A stretch of 48,301 nt of DNA from Paenibacillus xylanivorans (GTDB lineage Bacteria; Bacillota; Bacilli; Paenibacillales; Paenibacillaceae), in the NCBI RefSeq assembly GCF_001280595.1, contig NZ_LITU01000060.1, forward strand, positions 93,098-141,398. Direction: 5' to 3'. Shown piece by piece: positions 25,765 to 33,843 of the stretch. The notes beneath the pieces were generated by a model that was not told the DNA's origin, made no database searches, and was given only the letters and a program-made list of their open reading frames with translations. How positions within the stretch are numbered: position 1 is the stretch's first letter; each line of letters begins with the position of its first letter. Made by a program: the position numbers and the translations under genes.

Positions 25765-26703
25765 ATGGTTGGAGTAGCATTTACCGTAATGTGTCTTATT
25801 TTTGGAACAACGTTTCTAGCGATTAAAATTGGCGTGGAGGCAGGCATGCCGCCTTTTCTGTCGGCCGGACTACGCTTTATTATTGCAGGTGCTCTAATGT
25901 TTGCATGGATGTGGATGAAAGGAAAAGTGAACCTGTCTTTACTGTGGCGGAAAGAAATGCTTTTGACGGGGGCGGGACTGACGTTCGGAACCTTTGCGAC
26001 CTTATATTGGGCTGAACAATATGTGAGCTCTGGTGTTGGCGCAATTCTGTCAGCAACAGGTCCTCTGATGATTATGGTGATGCAGACAGCGTTGTTGCGT
26101 CAAAAAACGTCTGCACGCATGATTGCGGGTTGTCTGATTGGTTTTGCCGGGGTTATCCTCGTTGTATTGCCGGGTGTATCCATTGGCGGAAATTCCCTGT
26201 GGTTATGGGGCTGTATTGCCGTATTGGTGGGTGAAGTCTGTTACTCGGCGGGTGCACTGTACTCCAAAAAGGTCATTAACCAGTTTAAGGAGGCTAGTCC
26301 TGTAGCGATCAATGCGGTGCAGATGATGTACGGAGGATTGCTGTTATCAGGGCTCTCAGCAGTGACGGAATCATGGAGCACAGCTGGACTGGATTGGATG
26401 CCAGCGGTATCATCCCTGATCTATCTGACGGTAGTCGGTTCGATGGTTGGTCACAGCTTGTTCTACTGGATCATGTCTCGTACCAACCCGCTGTTTCCGG
26501 CAACCTGGTTATACATCTCCCCACCAATTGCGGTTGGTCTTGGGGCGGTTCTCTACAATGAGCACGTAAGCTGGATTACGTGGATCGGTGTTGCGCTGAT
26601 TGTTTCAGGTTTGCTGGCGATGAATGAGAAAGTGATGGGATGGTTGAAAAAGGGAAAACGCACAACTCCATTGGGTCGGACTTCCAAATCCATGGTAAAA
26701 TAG
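25765..26703 (+). CDS. EamA/DMT-family transporter
   Basis: A 312-aa inner-membrane protein with about ten membrane segments in two EamA repeats (about residues 5-135 and 150-290). It starts VAFTVMCLIFGTTFLAIKIG and has the typical AEQYVSSGVGAILSATGPL motif near 90 and SMVGHSLFYWIMSRTNPL in the second repeat. The family includes amino-acid and metabolite exporters. GAAGGAGGGG precedes the ATG by 5 bases. Divergence from a MocR regulator with operator repeats between suggests induction by a PLP-related or amino-compound ligand. The cargo cannot be named. Confidence 0.9.
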   Translation: MVGVAFTVMCLIFGTTFLAIKIGVEAGMPPFLSAGLRFIIAGALMFAWMWMKGKVNLSLLWRKEMLLTGAGLTFGTFATLYWAEQYVSSGVGAILSATGPLMIMVMQTALLRQKTSARMIAGCLIGFAGVILVVLPGVSIGGNSLWLWGCIAVLVGEVCYSAGALYSKKVINQFKEASPVAINAVQMMYGGLLLSGLSAVTESWSTAGLDWMPAVSSLIYLTVVGSMVGHSLFYWIMSRTNPLFPATWLYISPPIAVGLGAVLYNEHVSWITWIGVALIVSGLLAMNEKVMGWLKKGKRTTPLGRTSKSMVK

Positions 26704-26737
26704 GGGATATATATTTTACGCAGGAATGAGGCGAGAC

Positions 26738-27052
26738 ATGAATTTGAACAGACAGGGGCTCGGTGTTGTGTTATTGTTTGCGGGAATTGTGCTCTATGGC
26801 ATGATTCATATTGGGACCATTATGCACTTACCGGACGTAACGAGCTGGTCAACTCAGTGGGGGCGTTACCTGCAAGCGGCTTTTGAAACGGGGGGCATCA
26901 TTGGACTTGTTTTGGCCATTCTTTTATTCATCATAGGCGTAACGTTCCTGCTTCCTAGGCCATTAGCCGATTTATCCAAAGGCAGGGTGATGGATGAGAT
27001 CCGTAAGCGGAATCATGAATTTGACGAGAAGTACGGTAATCAGAATAAATAA
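26738..27052 (+). CDS. Small two-TM membrane protein, function unknown
   Basis: A 104-aa protein with two clear membrane segments, GLGVVLLFAGIVLYGMIHIG (about 7-26) and TGGIIGLVLAILLFIIGVTFLL (about 54-75), and a charged cytoplasmic tail (KGRVMDEIRKRNHEFDEKYG). I do not recognise a family. ATG 26738 has GAGGCGAG just upstream; an ATG at 26726 in the same frame is the alternative. It follows the EamA gene by 34 bp and may share its transcript. Confidence 0.75.
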   Translation: MNLNRQGLGVVLLFAGIVLYGMIHIGTIMHLPDVTSWSTQWGRYLQAAFETGGIIGLVLAILLFIIGVTFLLPRPLADLSKGRVMDEIRKRNHEFDEKYGNQNK

Positions 27053-27201
27053 TTGAATGAAGTAACGAATGAAGTTTATCTAGGTGTGGACTGTGGGAGT
27101 TACTTCCACTTTATAATGTCGTATTCGGAGCGTTTTCCTTTGTATTCTTTGCTGTAGTGATCCACAGTTTTATAAACGTATGCTTTGAACGACTGAATAG
27201 A

Positions 27202-27253
27202 AAAACAGCCCGGAATCCACAATCTATTGTGGTCTTCGGGCTGTTTTGTTTTT
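27202..27253. terminator. Bidirectional terminator between the small membrane gene and the HAD gene
   Basis: AAAACAGCCCG (27202-27212) pairs exactly with CGGGCTGTTTT (27237-27247), with an inner CACAAT/ATTGTG stem, and T-rich flanks on both strands. It serves the plus operon and the convergent HAD gene. Bases 27053-27201 show nothing else. Confidence 0.9.
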
Positions 27254-27260
27254 AAGGCAA

Positions 27261-28064
27261 TTACTCCGCGTTCAGCACAAATTTCTCAATAACCTGCTTC
27301 ACGCCGTCTTCGTTATTGCTCGCGGTAATGTAATCTGCCAGCTCTTTCAGAGCAGGGATCGCATTGCCCATCGCTACACCCAGACCCGCAACTTCCAGCA
27401 TCTCATGGTCATTCCAGGAATCACCGATGGCGATGCATTCGCTCAGTTCGCGGCCAAAGTGATCTGCCAGGAACGTAAGGGCATGGCCTTTGGTTCCCTC
27501 ATGATGCATGATTTCAAGGAAGTATGGCTTGGATTTGGTGATGTGCACTTCAGGTCCGAGCAGTTTGCGCAAGTCAACTGCAACTTCGTCGAGGTAATCC
27601 GGCTCATCGATGATGAGCAGTTTCGGTGTTTTTTGCTCAATCACTTTGATGAAATCCGGTTCGATATGGTACTGAGTACCGTTCAGCTTGGCGTAGTCAC
27701 GCAGCTTGTCGTTTTCTTCACGGGCGTACAGTTTATCGTCAATGTACGTTTGCAGGTGCAGATTATGCTCCAGGCAATAGTCGTACAATTTGCGGGAAGC
27801 GTCCTGTGGAACGTAGCGCTCATAGAGTACTTTTTCATCCAGCAAGTTTTTCACCAAAGCGCCTTGATACGTAATAATTGGCACGTTCAGCTTTGTTTGG
27901 CGTGCGAGTGCTTGGGCAGAAGCATAGGCACGTCCAGTTGCCAAAGTTACAACCACACCATGAGCAACCGCTTGCTCCAGCGCAGTCTGTGTAGCAGGGG
28001 TTACTTCCTTGTTATCGTTAATCAGGGTATCATCAATGTCGATTGCGATTAATTTGTAGGTCAT
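27261..28064 (-). CDS. Cof-type HAD-IIB phosphatase
   Basis: A 267-aa soluble HAD-superfamily hydrolase of the Cof/YidA type, which dephosphorylates sugar phosphates or cofactors. The four HAD motifs are visible: motif I AIDIDDTLI (7-15), motif II TLATGRAYA (about 39-47), motif III Lys in GTKGHALTFL, and motif IV AIGDSWNDHEML (about 216-227). The IIB cap domain lies between residues about 80 and 185. AAAGGAGAG precedes the ATG. Upstream lies repeat copy A and then lplJ, also on the minus strand. The substrate cannot be predicted. Confidence 0.92.
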   Translation of the reverse strand: MTYKLIAIDIDDTLINDNKEVTPATQTALEQAVAHGVVVTLATGRAYASAQALARQTKLNVPIITYQGALVKNLLDEKVLYERYVPQDASRKLYDYCLEHNLHLQTYIDDKLYAREENDKLRDYAKLNGTQYHIEPDFIKVIEQKTPKLLIIDEPDYLDEVAVDLRKLLGPEVHITKSKPYFLEIMHHEGTKGHALTFLADHFGRELSECIAIGDSWNDHEMLEVAGLGVAMGNAIPALKELADYITASNNEDGVKQVIEKFVLNAE

Positions 28065-28115
28065 CTAGTTTCTCTCCTTTTATCTGTATCTATGAAAACG
28101 AACGAATGGATAAGT

Positions 28116-28267
28116 ATTACACGAAACCACTCCGAATACAGACTCATCTTTCGATCGCTGTTATCCCCGGATTTCATTGAATCCATTCCCCAGAGGGGAA
28201 ATCCGGGGATAAAGGCGAACGCTTCGCTTCTTCAGATTGATTCTGCCTTCTCCGTTAACGTGCAATT
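28116..28267 (-). repeat. Dispersed structured repeat, copy A
   Basis: Read on the minus strand, the core (28221 down to 28152) is CGTTCGC, CTT, then the TATCCCCGGATTT arm, a loop containing CCCC-TCT-GGGG, the AAATCCGGGGATA arm, ACA and GCGATCG. It forms a 14-bp perfect stem plus a 7-bp basal stem with one mismatch. Flanks shared with copy B extend it on the 5' side (GCAGAAYCAATCTGAAGAAGC). The shared 3' part (CGGAGTGG...GTGTAA) is common to all copies. It lies in the 240-bp gap between lplJ and the HAD gene, in the same direction as both. Confidence 0.85.
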
Positions 28268-28304
28268 TTAGAATTCGTTCTAAAACTATACTCACATCTA
28301 AATT

Positions 28305-29306
28305 TTATTCTTCCAGGAAAATGAGGCCAATAAAGTCCTCCAGCTCCAGATTGCCAAAGTAATGTTTTACATCCAAACCCTCAAGTGCAGTACGTACCTC
28401 CGATTCCTCGTAACGCTTACCACGCACCATATCTTCGATATCCGCCACATCGCCTACGCCGAAGAAGTCACCAAAGATTTTGATATCTTCGATTCGTCCA
28501 TCTTTGATATTCATGCGCAGGTCAATGATGCCGACAGGGAATTTACGTGTATGCTTCACATTGCTTTCGGGGGAAAGCCCGTAGTTCCAGTCCCAATTGT
28601 TATAACGCTCAGCAGAGATTTCGTTGATCTTGTCCCAGTCTTTCTCTGTGAGTTCATATTGAGGAACATCTTGTGGCTCCATACGGAAAATATGACGTAA
28701 CAGCTCGTCCCGGAATTGTTCAATGGTCAGATTGCTGTCAATCAGATCACGAATGTTGGCAACACGGCTGCGTACGGATTTGGTGCTCTTGGACTTAAAC
28801 TTCTCCGGATTAACGTTGAGTGAAGCCTGAACGTGGTCGAGGTTCAGGTTAAACATCAAAGTACCGTGACTGAACATGCGGCCACGTGTAGAGAATTGGG
28901 CGTTGCCCGAAATTTTCTTTTCTCCGACTTGCAGATCGTTACGTCCCGTCAGTTCGGCATTGACACCAAGCTCTTGCAGGGCTTCCACCACAGGCTGGGT
29001 GAATTTGCGGAAGTTGTGGAAGGATTGTCCGTCATCCTTGGTAATAAAGCTGAAATTGAGGTTGCCCAGATCGTGATAAACGGCCCCGCCTCCCGAAAGA
29101 CGACGTACGACTTGAACACCGTTATCCTGAACATACTCAATGTTGATCTCTTCAATGGTATTCTGATGTTTTCCGATAATAATGGACGGGCGGTTAATGT
29201 AAAACAGCAAGTAGCTGTCATCCATCGGCAGATGCTTCAGAATGTATTCCTCAATGGCGAGGTTTACAGAAGGATCTGTAATGCCCTGGTTATCAACAAA
29301 CAGCAT
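28305..29306 (-). CDS. lplJ: Lipoate-protein ligase A (LplJ type)
   Basis: Activates free lipoate with ATP and attaches it to lipoyl domains of 2-oxoacid dehydrogenases and GcvH. The 333-aa length and the sequence from MLFVDNQ onward match the Bacillus LplJ type. Motifs: PSIIIGKHQNT near 45, the RRLSGGGAVYHDLGNLNFSF signature (about 72-91), the lysine-containing GRNDLQVGEKKISGNAQ near 130 and FSHGTLMFNLNLD. The start is the second of two close ATGs (29306), 7 bases from GGAGG. A much longer upstream frame is spurious. No clear terminator follows; the repeat copy A lies downstream. Confidence 0.95.
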   Translation of the reverse strand: MLFVDNQGITDPSVNLAIEEYILKHLPMDDSYLLFYINRPSIIIGKHQNTIEEINIEYVQDNGVQVVRRLSGGGAVYHDLGNLNFSFITKDDGQSFHNFRKFTQPVVEALQELGVNAELTGRNDLQVGEKKISGNAQFSTRGRMFSHGTLMFNLNLDHVQASLNVNPEKFKSKSTKSVRSRVANIRDLIDSNLTIEQFRDELLRHIFRMEPQDVPQYELTEKDWDKINEISAERYNNWDWNYGLSPESNVKHTRKFPVGIIDLRMNIKDGRIEDIKIFGDFFGVGDVADIEDMVRGKRYEESEVRTALEGLDVKHYFGNLELEDFIGLIFLEE

Positions 29307-29455
29307 GGTCATTCCTCCATTAATGTATGTGAGGGACAGATATCCCCTATGTAGTGATGCTTTTCGGAATCGAAATTCCTTCTCTATTGTAAACGAATTG
29401 TCGATGGGACACAAAGGAATTGCAGCTGGAAGGGGCTTGAACAGGCAAAACAGGA

Positions 29456-29485
29456 TTGACCCCTGACTGTCACGACATCCATAAT
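29456..29485 (+). promoter_or_regulatory. Candidate promoter of the cobD-cbiZ-cbiB-cobC operon
   Basis: TTGACC (29456-29461), an 18-bp spacer and CATAAT (29480-29485) lie about 32 bases before the cobD start. I see no cobalamin riboswitch in front of this operon. Confidence 0.45.
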
Positions 29486-29517
29486 AAATAGGACATGCAG
29501 AAAGGATGACGGACAGG

Positions 29518-30666
29518 ATGACCAGTTTAATTGAAGTTTTCGGACATGGCGGTGATGTGGAGACGGCCGCGGCACGTTTTGGAGGGAATCCAGCGGATTT
29601 CCTCGATTTTAGCGCAAACATTAATCCACTGGGTCCACCTCGGGAAGTGCTGGAGGCTCTGGAGCAAGGACTGCACACGGTACTTCGTTACCCTGATCCA
29701 GGTCATCGTACGTTCAAAATGTTGCTCAGTGACCGACTGGGTTTAACCCCGGATCACATATCCGTGGGCAACGGGGCGGCGGAAAGCATGGCTCTAATCT
29801 TACTTGGACTTGCGCCACGAAGAGTAGGTACGGTAGAGCCCGGATTTTCGGAGTACAGTGCATTATCCAGACAATTTGGAGCAGAAGTCCATTATGTTCG
29901 AGGACGGGAAGAACTGGACTGGCGAGCAGAACCGGAAAATATCGAAAAGCTGATGGAACGGGTGGACCTGCTTTTCCTTGGACAGCCCAACAACCCCAAT
30001 GGAGTGCAGTATCCGGTTGAGGTTCTACATCGACTTGCGCGTAAAGCGGAGACAATAGGCACAACATTGGTGGTAGATGAGGCATTTATGGACTTTATTC
30101 CTGAGTCACAGCGGCAATCGCTTGCGCCCAGCTTGAAAGAGTATCCTCAAGTGATCATCATTCGCTCGATGACCAAGTTTTACGCCATTCCAGGCTTACG
30201 ATTAGGCTATGCGCTGGGTCGTCCCAAATGGATTCATGCCATGACAGAGAAACAGGTCACTTGGAGTGTGAATGGGCTGGCGCTGATTGCAGGAGAAGCC
30301 TGTCTGCGCAGTGGGGAGAATTTTGAACAGGAGACAATGGCACTGGTGTCCTACGAGCGGGAGAGATTAACGGCAGGGCTGAAGGTTTTGGGATGTAAGG
30401 TGACGCGAGGGGAAGCGAACTTTATATTGGCAGCTCTGCCAGAGCCGTGGACAGCGACATCCATGCAGGCTGCTCTCGGTGAACGCGGTATACTGATTCG
30501 GAGCTGCGCCATGTACCCGGGACTTGGGGAGCGGCACGTACGCTTTGCAGTCAAGGACGCGGAGGCTAACGGACGTTTGCTGGAGACAATGAAAAATGTA
30601 ATTGAGCCTGACACGACAAACGGATTAGAGGCAGGGGGACGGAACGATGGCACTGCCATTCTATAA
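29518..30666 (+). CDS. cobD: Threonine-phosphate decarboxylase
   Basis: PLP enzyme that converts L-threonine O-3-phosphate to (R)-1-aminopropan-2-ol phosphate, the linker of the cobamide nucleotide loop. The 382-aa fold-type I protein has the CobD N-terminus FGHGGDVETAA and DFSANINPLGPP, the NPNG loop (GQPNNPNGVQYP near 155), VDEAFMDF near 186 and the PLP lysine Lys220 in RSMTKFYAIPGLRLGYA. It resembles histidinol-phosphate aminotransferase; the GHGG start and the B12 neighbourhood favour CobD. I chose ATG 29518; an ATG at 29506 touches the AAAGG site. It overlaps cbiZ by 20 bases. Confidence 0.9.
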   Translation: MTSLIEVFGHGGDVETAAARFGGNPADFLDFSANINPLGPPREVLEALEQGLHTVLRYPDPGHRTFKMLLSDRLGLTPDHISVGNGAAESMALILLGLAPRRVGTVEPGFSEYSALSRQFGAEVHYVRGREELDWRAEPENIEKLMERVDLLFLGQPNNPNGVQYPVEVLHRLARKAETIGTTLVVDEAFMDFIPESQRQSLAPSLKEYPQVIIIRSMTKFYAIPGLRLGYALGRPKWIHAMTEKQVTWSVNGLALIAGEACLRSGENFEQETMALVSYERERLTAGLKVLGCKVTRGEANFILAALPEPWTATSMQAALGERGILIRSCAMYPGLGERHVRFAVKDAEANGRLLETMKNVIEPDTTNGLEAGGRNDGTAIL

Positions 30667-31474
30667 CGCTTATAAACCATGCACCGACGTACAAACGGAC
30701 TATAACGAATATAGATCTTCTGTGTGGTCGGGACTAAATATCTCTGTACATGAACGGCATATTAAAGCGTCAAGCCCCTTTGTTGTAAAAGCACTTTCCA
30801 GTGCCGTATATGGGGGCGGCATGATTGAACTGGACCGTATATTCAACATCTATGTGGACAGACATTACCGGTGTGACGATCCACCGCGTGATATTGCCGA
30901 TCTATTGAGTGAATGGCAAGAGCAACAGGATCAATGCGCCGGACTTCTGACTGCAGTTCAATTGGAGCACACGGCTATCCAGGAATACGAAAGCGATGAG
31001 TTCGGATTACTCTGCTGTACGACAGCAGGGGTATCCAACGCTGCGCGTGCAGGTTCTGCAAGAACCGTGTTTGATGCTGCGGGGAATGAGATCAACAATG
31101 AGAGTGCGTCTCAGAAACATGGGAAGGTGTCAGCTTCAAGCTACACCCCCGGTACGATCAATATCATGTTGTGGATCAACGGGCGTATGACCGCCGGAGC
31201 GATGGTGAATGCCATTCAGACTGCGGTAGAAGCAAAGGCCGCCGCGTTAGCTGATTTCGGTGTGGTGGATTCGGAAAATGGCCTGACCGCAACTGGAACA
31301 ACAACGGATGCTATCGTGCTCGCGGTAAGTCAGACTGAAGAAAATAAACCGCTCATCAGTTACGCCGGAACGGCTACGGTCATGGGTGCAGCGATCGGCA
31401 GGCTGGTATTTGACACGATCACGGAAAGCCTGCAAGCCGCGCAGGAGTGGAAAGAGAGGAATAACAAGCAATGA
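30647..31474 (+). CDS. cbiZ: Adenosylcobinamide amidohydrolase CbiZ
   Basis: CbiZ removes the aminopropanol arm from adenosylcobinamide (and from some cobamides) to give adenosylcobyric acid, allowing salvage and remodelling of imported corrinoids. The 275-aa protein carries the family motifs VVKALSSAVYGGGM (about 45-58), TAVQLEH, LLCCTTAGVSNAARAG (about 122-137), PGTINIMLWINGRMTAGAMVNAIQT (split about 168-192) and TGTTTDAIVLAVS (about 208-220). AGGGGGA lies 7 bases before the ATG, inside cobD. It overlaps cbiB by ATGA. Confidence 0.92.
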   Translation: MALPFYNAYKPCTDVQTDYNEYRSSVWSGLNISVHERHIKASSPFVVKALSSAVYGGGMIELDRIFNIYVDRHYRCDDPPRDIADLLSEWQEQQDQCAGLLTAVQLEHTAIQEYESDEFGLLCCTTAGVSNAARAGSARTVFDAAGNEINNESASQKHGKVSASSYTPGTINIMLWINGRMTAGAMVNAIQTAVEAKAAALADFGVVDSENGLTATGTTTDAIVLAVSQTEENKPLISYAGTATVMGAAIGRLVFDTITESLQAAQEWKERNNKQ

Positions 31475-32499
31475 CATCTCTGCTGAATCAATGGGCTTCC
31501 TGGCCGATTTGGACGGGAATGGCCGGAGCCTGGATTATTATAGGGGCATACATACTGGATCGCTGCATCGGAGATCCACGCTGGATTCCTCATCCGGTGA
31601 TTGGCATGGGCAAGGCCATCTCTGCACTGGAGCGGGCGATAAGGTCGCGTGTGAACTCGAACCGGTCCCTCAGAAGGGCAGGGATTTTATTTCCCATTTT
31701 GATTGCAGGGGGAGCTTTTGCAGTGACTTGGGGATTGGTATATGTTCTGGGCTTCATTCATCCTGCCATTGCGGTTGTGACTGAAGTGGTGTTGATCGCA
31801 ACCACCATTGCTTCCAAAGGTTTGAAGGATGCAGGCATGGAAGTCTACCGCCATCTGAGTCAACAGGATTGGCCTGCGGCGAGACGTTCACTGGGCATGA
31901 TTGTAGGGCGTGATACGGCTCATCTGGATGAATCGGAGGTTGTGCGGGGAACGGTAGAGACAGTTGCCGAGAATATTGTGGATGCCATCGTTTCTCCACT
32001 GTTTTACGCCCTGATTGGCGGTGCACCGCTTGCCATGGCTTATCGGGCCGTGAATACGCTGGATTCCATGGTAGGTTATAAAAATGAAAAATATCTTCAT
32101 CTCGGCTGGGCATCTGCCCGTCTGGATGATTGGGCCAACTGGATTCCCGCACGGCTTACCGCCCTGCTGTTAATTATAGGAGCCTGGTTCATGAAGCTGG
32201 ATGGCAGGGGGGCAGCGCGAATGGTATCCCGGGATGCACGGCTGCACCCAAGCCCCAACAGCGGTTTTCCCGAGTCAGCGGTCGCCGGAGCGCTGGGCAT
32301 AAGACTTGGCGGTCATAACGTGTACCACGGAGTGGCTTCGTTTCGCGCTTATATGGGCGAGCCGTCACGTCGGATGGAAGCAGAAGATATTGTACGAACA
32401 ACAAGACTTATGTTTTGGTCGGCAGGTTCTTTTGTTTTATTATGTTGGCTGGTCACCCTAGGGATATGGGCTGCTGGAGGTGCACTGCTATGGATATAG
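31471..32499 (+). CDS. cbiB: Adenosylcobinamide-phosphate synthase CbiB
   Basis: Membrane enzyme that amidates adenosylcobyric acid with aminopropanol phosphate. Its 342 aa include several hydrophobic segments and the family motifs ILDRCIGDPRWIPHPV.GMG near residues 28-48, LIATTIASKGL, VGRDTAHLDESEVVRGTVETVAEN (split near 145-168), VDAIVSPLFYALIGGAPLAM and RDARLHPSPNSGFPESAVAGALG near 255-277. It uses both the CobD product and the CbiZ product, so the operon order fits the pathway. Its end overlaps cobC by 10 bases. Confidence 0.93.
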   Translation: MTSLLNQWASWPIWTGMAGAWIIIGAYILDRCIGDPRWIPHPVIGMGKAISALERAIRSRVNSNRSLRRAGILFPILIAGGAFAVTWGLVYVLGFIHPAIAVVTEVVLIATTIASKGLKDAGMEVYRHLSQQDWPAARRSLGMIVGRDTAHLDESEVVRGTVETVAENIVDAIVSPLFYALIGGAPLAMAYRAVNTLDSMVGYKNEKYLHLGWASARLDDWANWIPARLTALLLIIGAWFMKLDGRGAARMVSRDARLHPSPNSGFPESAVAGALGIRLGGHNVYHGVASFRAYMGEPSRRMEAEDIVRTTRLMFWSAGSFVLLCWLVTLGIWAAGGALLWI

Positions 32500-33137
32500 A
32501 AGCTGGGCAGAGTAGAATACAAAGCCGAGAGATTATGTTGATACGTCATGGTACAACAGCGTGGAATTTGGAAAAAAGATATCTCGGGCATACCGACATC
32601 GGTCTGCTGCCAGAAGCAGAACAGGAGCTGGCTCCGCTTCTGGAGCAATCCAGCAATGTCACATGGGACGCCCTGTATTGCAGTGATCTGCTGCGTTGTC
32701 AGCAGACACTCACACACATTGCACCGTCCCAAGCGGGACAGGCCAAGCTTGATCCCCGTCTAAGGGAGATCGACTTTGGTCAATGGGAGGGGTTGACCTA
32801 TGATCAGCTCAAGGATAATCCACAGTACCGAGACTGGATCGATGCCCCGCAGGAGGTGACGCCCCCGAAGGGCGAGCCATGGAAGGCATTTGCCGCGCGG
32901 ATTGATTCATTTCTGGAAGAGAGTCTGTTGTCCTTTTCACTAATACTGCATTCTCGCAATACAAACGTGCCAAAGATAGCGGTGATTACGCATGGCGGTG
33001 TTATTCGTTATATGGTGTCACGCCTCATTCCGCATCAAGAATTCTGGGATACGCAGGTGATACCAGGACAAGCGATAAAGATTCGTCTGGATGGCGATGG
33101 GGACAGCTGGGTGGGAACCAGATTGACTTTTCCGTAA
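32490..33137 (+). CDS. cobC: Histidine-phosphatase family protein, probable alpha-ribazole phosphatase
   Basis: A 215-aa phosphoglycerate-mutase-like phosphatase. The catalytic motif IRHGTTAWN gives the phospho-histidine near residue 20. EIDFGQWEGLTYDQL near 92 and the second histidine in VITHGGVIRYM near 165 complete the active site. In this context the likely role is removing phosphate from alpha-ribazole 5'-phosphate or cobamide 5'-phosphate (CobC). The assignment rests partly on position after cbiB. ATG 32490 follows GGAGGTG and overlaps the cbiB end; a longer frame from 32415 lies inside cbiB. Confidence 0.87.
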   Translation: MDIEAGQSRIQSREIMLIRHGTTAWNLEKRYLGHTDIGLLPEAEQELAPLLEQSSNVTWDALYCSDLLRCQQTLTHIAPSQAGQAKLDPRLREIDFGQWEGLTYDQLKDNPQYRDWIDAPQEVTPPKGEPWKAFAARIDSFLEESLLSFSLILHSRNTNVPKIAVITHGGVIRYMVSRLIPHQEFWDTQVIPGQAIKIRLDGDGDSWVGTRLTFP

Positions 33138-33143
33138 ATCAGG

Positions 33144-33172
33144 TTGTAAGGATGTACAATATAACCTATAAT
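33144..33172 (+). promoter_or_regulatory. Strong sigma-A promoter of the btuF-cobQ operon
   Basis: TTGTAA (33144-33149), a 17-bp spacer and a perfect TATAAT (33167-33172). Transcription from here gives a leader of about 665 nt before btuF. The leader contains the riboswitch, a terminator and repeat copy B. Confidence 0.8.
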
Positions 33173-33299
33173 CACAACAGAAGTGTGACTTAGCAAATGC
33201 ATCATCGGATGGAGGCTCAACAAGCTCTACCAATGATGTAGGATGCTCACTTGAATGGTTAAACAATATTAGCGACCAAGGGTCCCGCGTGCATGCAGC

Positions 33300-33432
33300 A
33301 AAGTTTCATGGTTTCATATCAGACTATGAACGGCAAACGGGTGAAATAGGGAAGCCGGTGTAAATCCGGCACGGTCCCGCCACTGTAAATCAGGATGAAT
33401 TCCTGTAAGTCAGGTTACCTGCCCTGGACGTA
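33300..33432 (+). ncRNA. Cobalamin (adenosylcobalamin) riboswitch aptamer
   Basis: The core is recognisable: GGTGAAATAGGGAAGCCGGT, the hairpin CCGGTGTAAATCCGG, the B12 box GCCACTGT and the downstream conserved GTCAGGTTACCTGCC. Boundaries are approximate. A further hairpin with CATCATCGG/CCAATGATG arms (about 33200-33240) lies between the promoter and the aptamer. Downstream, a CATGTG/CACATG hairpin and a terminator (33533-33571) form a plausible expression platform, in which B12 binding turns the operon off. Confidence 0.93.
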
Positions 33433-33532
33433 CAAGCCGGTGTTCCTTCGAGGAAAGGACAGCGTTTCGGGCAGTTCTCTGTGCATGTACAGCGTTAAGC
33501 TGTCATGTGCTGATCGCCACATGCGAGACGTC

Positions 33533-33571
33533 ATCCCTGATCCTGACCAAGGATTGGGGATTTTATTTTTT
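33533..33571 (+). terminator. Intrinsic terminator, cobalamin riboswitch expression platform
   Basis: ATCCCTGATCCT pairs with AGGATTGGGGAT (12 pairs including two G-T) around a 5-nt loop, followed by TTTATTTTTT. It lies about 100 bases after the aptamer and before btuF, as expected for transcriptional control. Confidence 0.85.
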
Positions 33572-33589
33572 CATATAAGATGAACCGAA

Positions 33590-33767
33590 TATTTACACGA
33601 GAACGAAGAGTGCAGAACCAATCTGAAGAAGCATATGCGTTCGCCTTTATCACCGGATTTTTTCCTTTCGAAAAGGAGATCAAAAAAATCTGGGGATAAC
33701 AGCGATCGGAAGAGGGTACTGCAATCGTAGTGGCCTAGTGTAAAGTTTTATTGGATCAACTTATATA
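33590..33767 (+). repeat. Dispersed structured repeat, copy B
   Basis: The core 33638-33708 starts CGTTCGCC and ends GCGATCG. The stem arms TATCACCGGATTTTTT and AAAAAATCTGGGGATA pair except for one A-G mismatch, with a nested CCTTT/AAAGG hairpin in the loop. Its 5' flank is shared with copy A (GCAGAAYCAATCTGAAGAAGC). Its 3' flank is shared with copy C (GTGTAAA...TCAA.TTATATA). It lies between the riboswitch terminator and btuF, on the coding strand of the operon. Confidence 0.85.
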
Positions 33768-33843
33768 GGGAACACAAATTCAAGGGAATCGAGACAGGAG
33801 CACTACTCAATTAGAGCTGATAGAGAAGGGGAGAACGAACACA

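Noticed and set aside
27246..28052. Plus-strand open frame opposite the HAD phosphatase
   Set aside because: The HAD motifs on the minus strand are unambiguous and the plus translation has no recognisable domain.
29307..29678. Upstream extension of lplJ by about 124 residues
   Set aside because: The extension overlaps the divergent cobD gene and has no family similarity. GGAGG precedes the MLFVDNQ start at the right spacing.
32415..32489. Longer start for the cobC-like gene
   Set aside because: It lies entirely within cbiB. ATG 32490 follows GGAGGTG and gives a normal phosphatase N-terminus.
33395..33583. 62-codon open frame within the cobalamin riboswitch
   Set aside because: It coincides with aptamer and terminator sequence whose conservation is explained by RNA structure, and it has no ribosome site.
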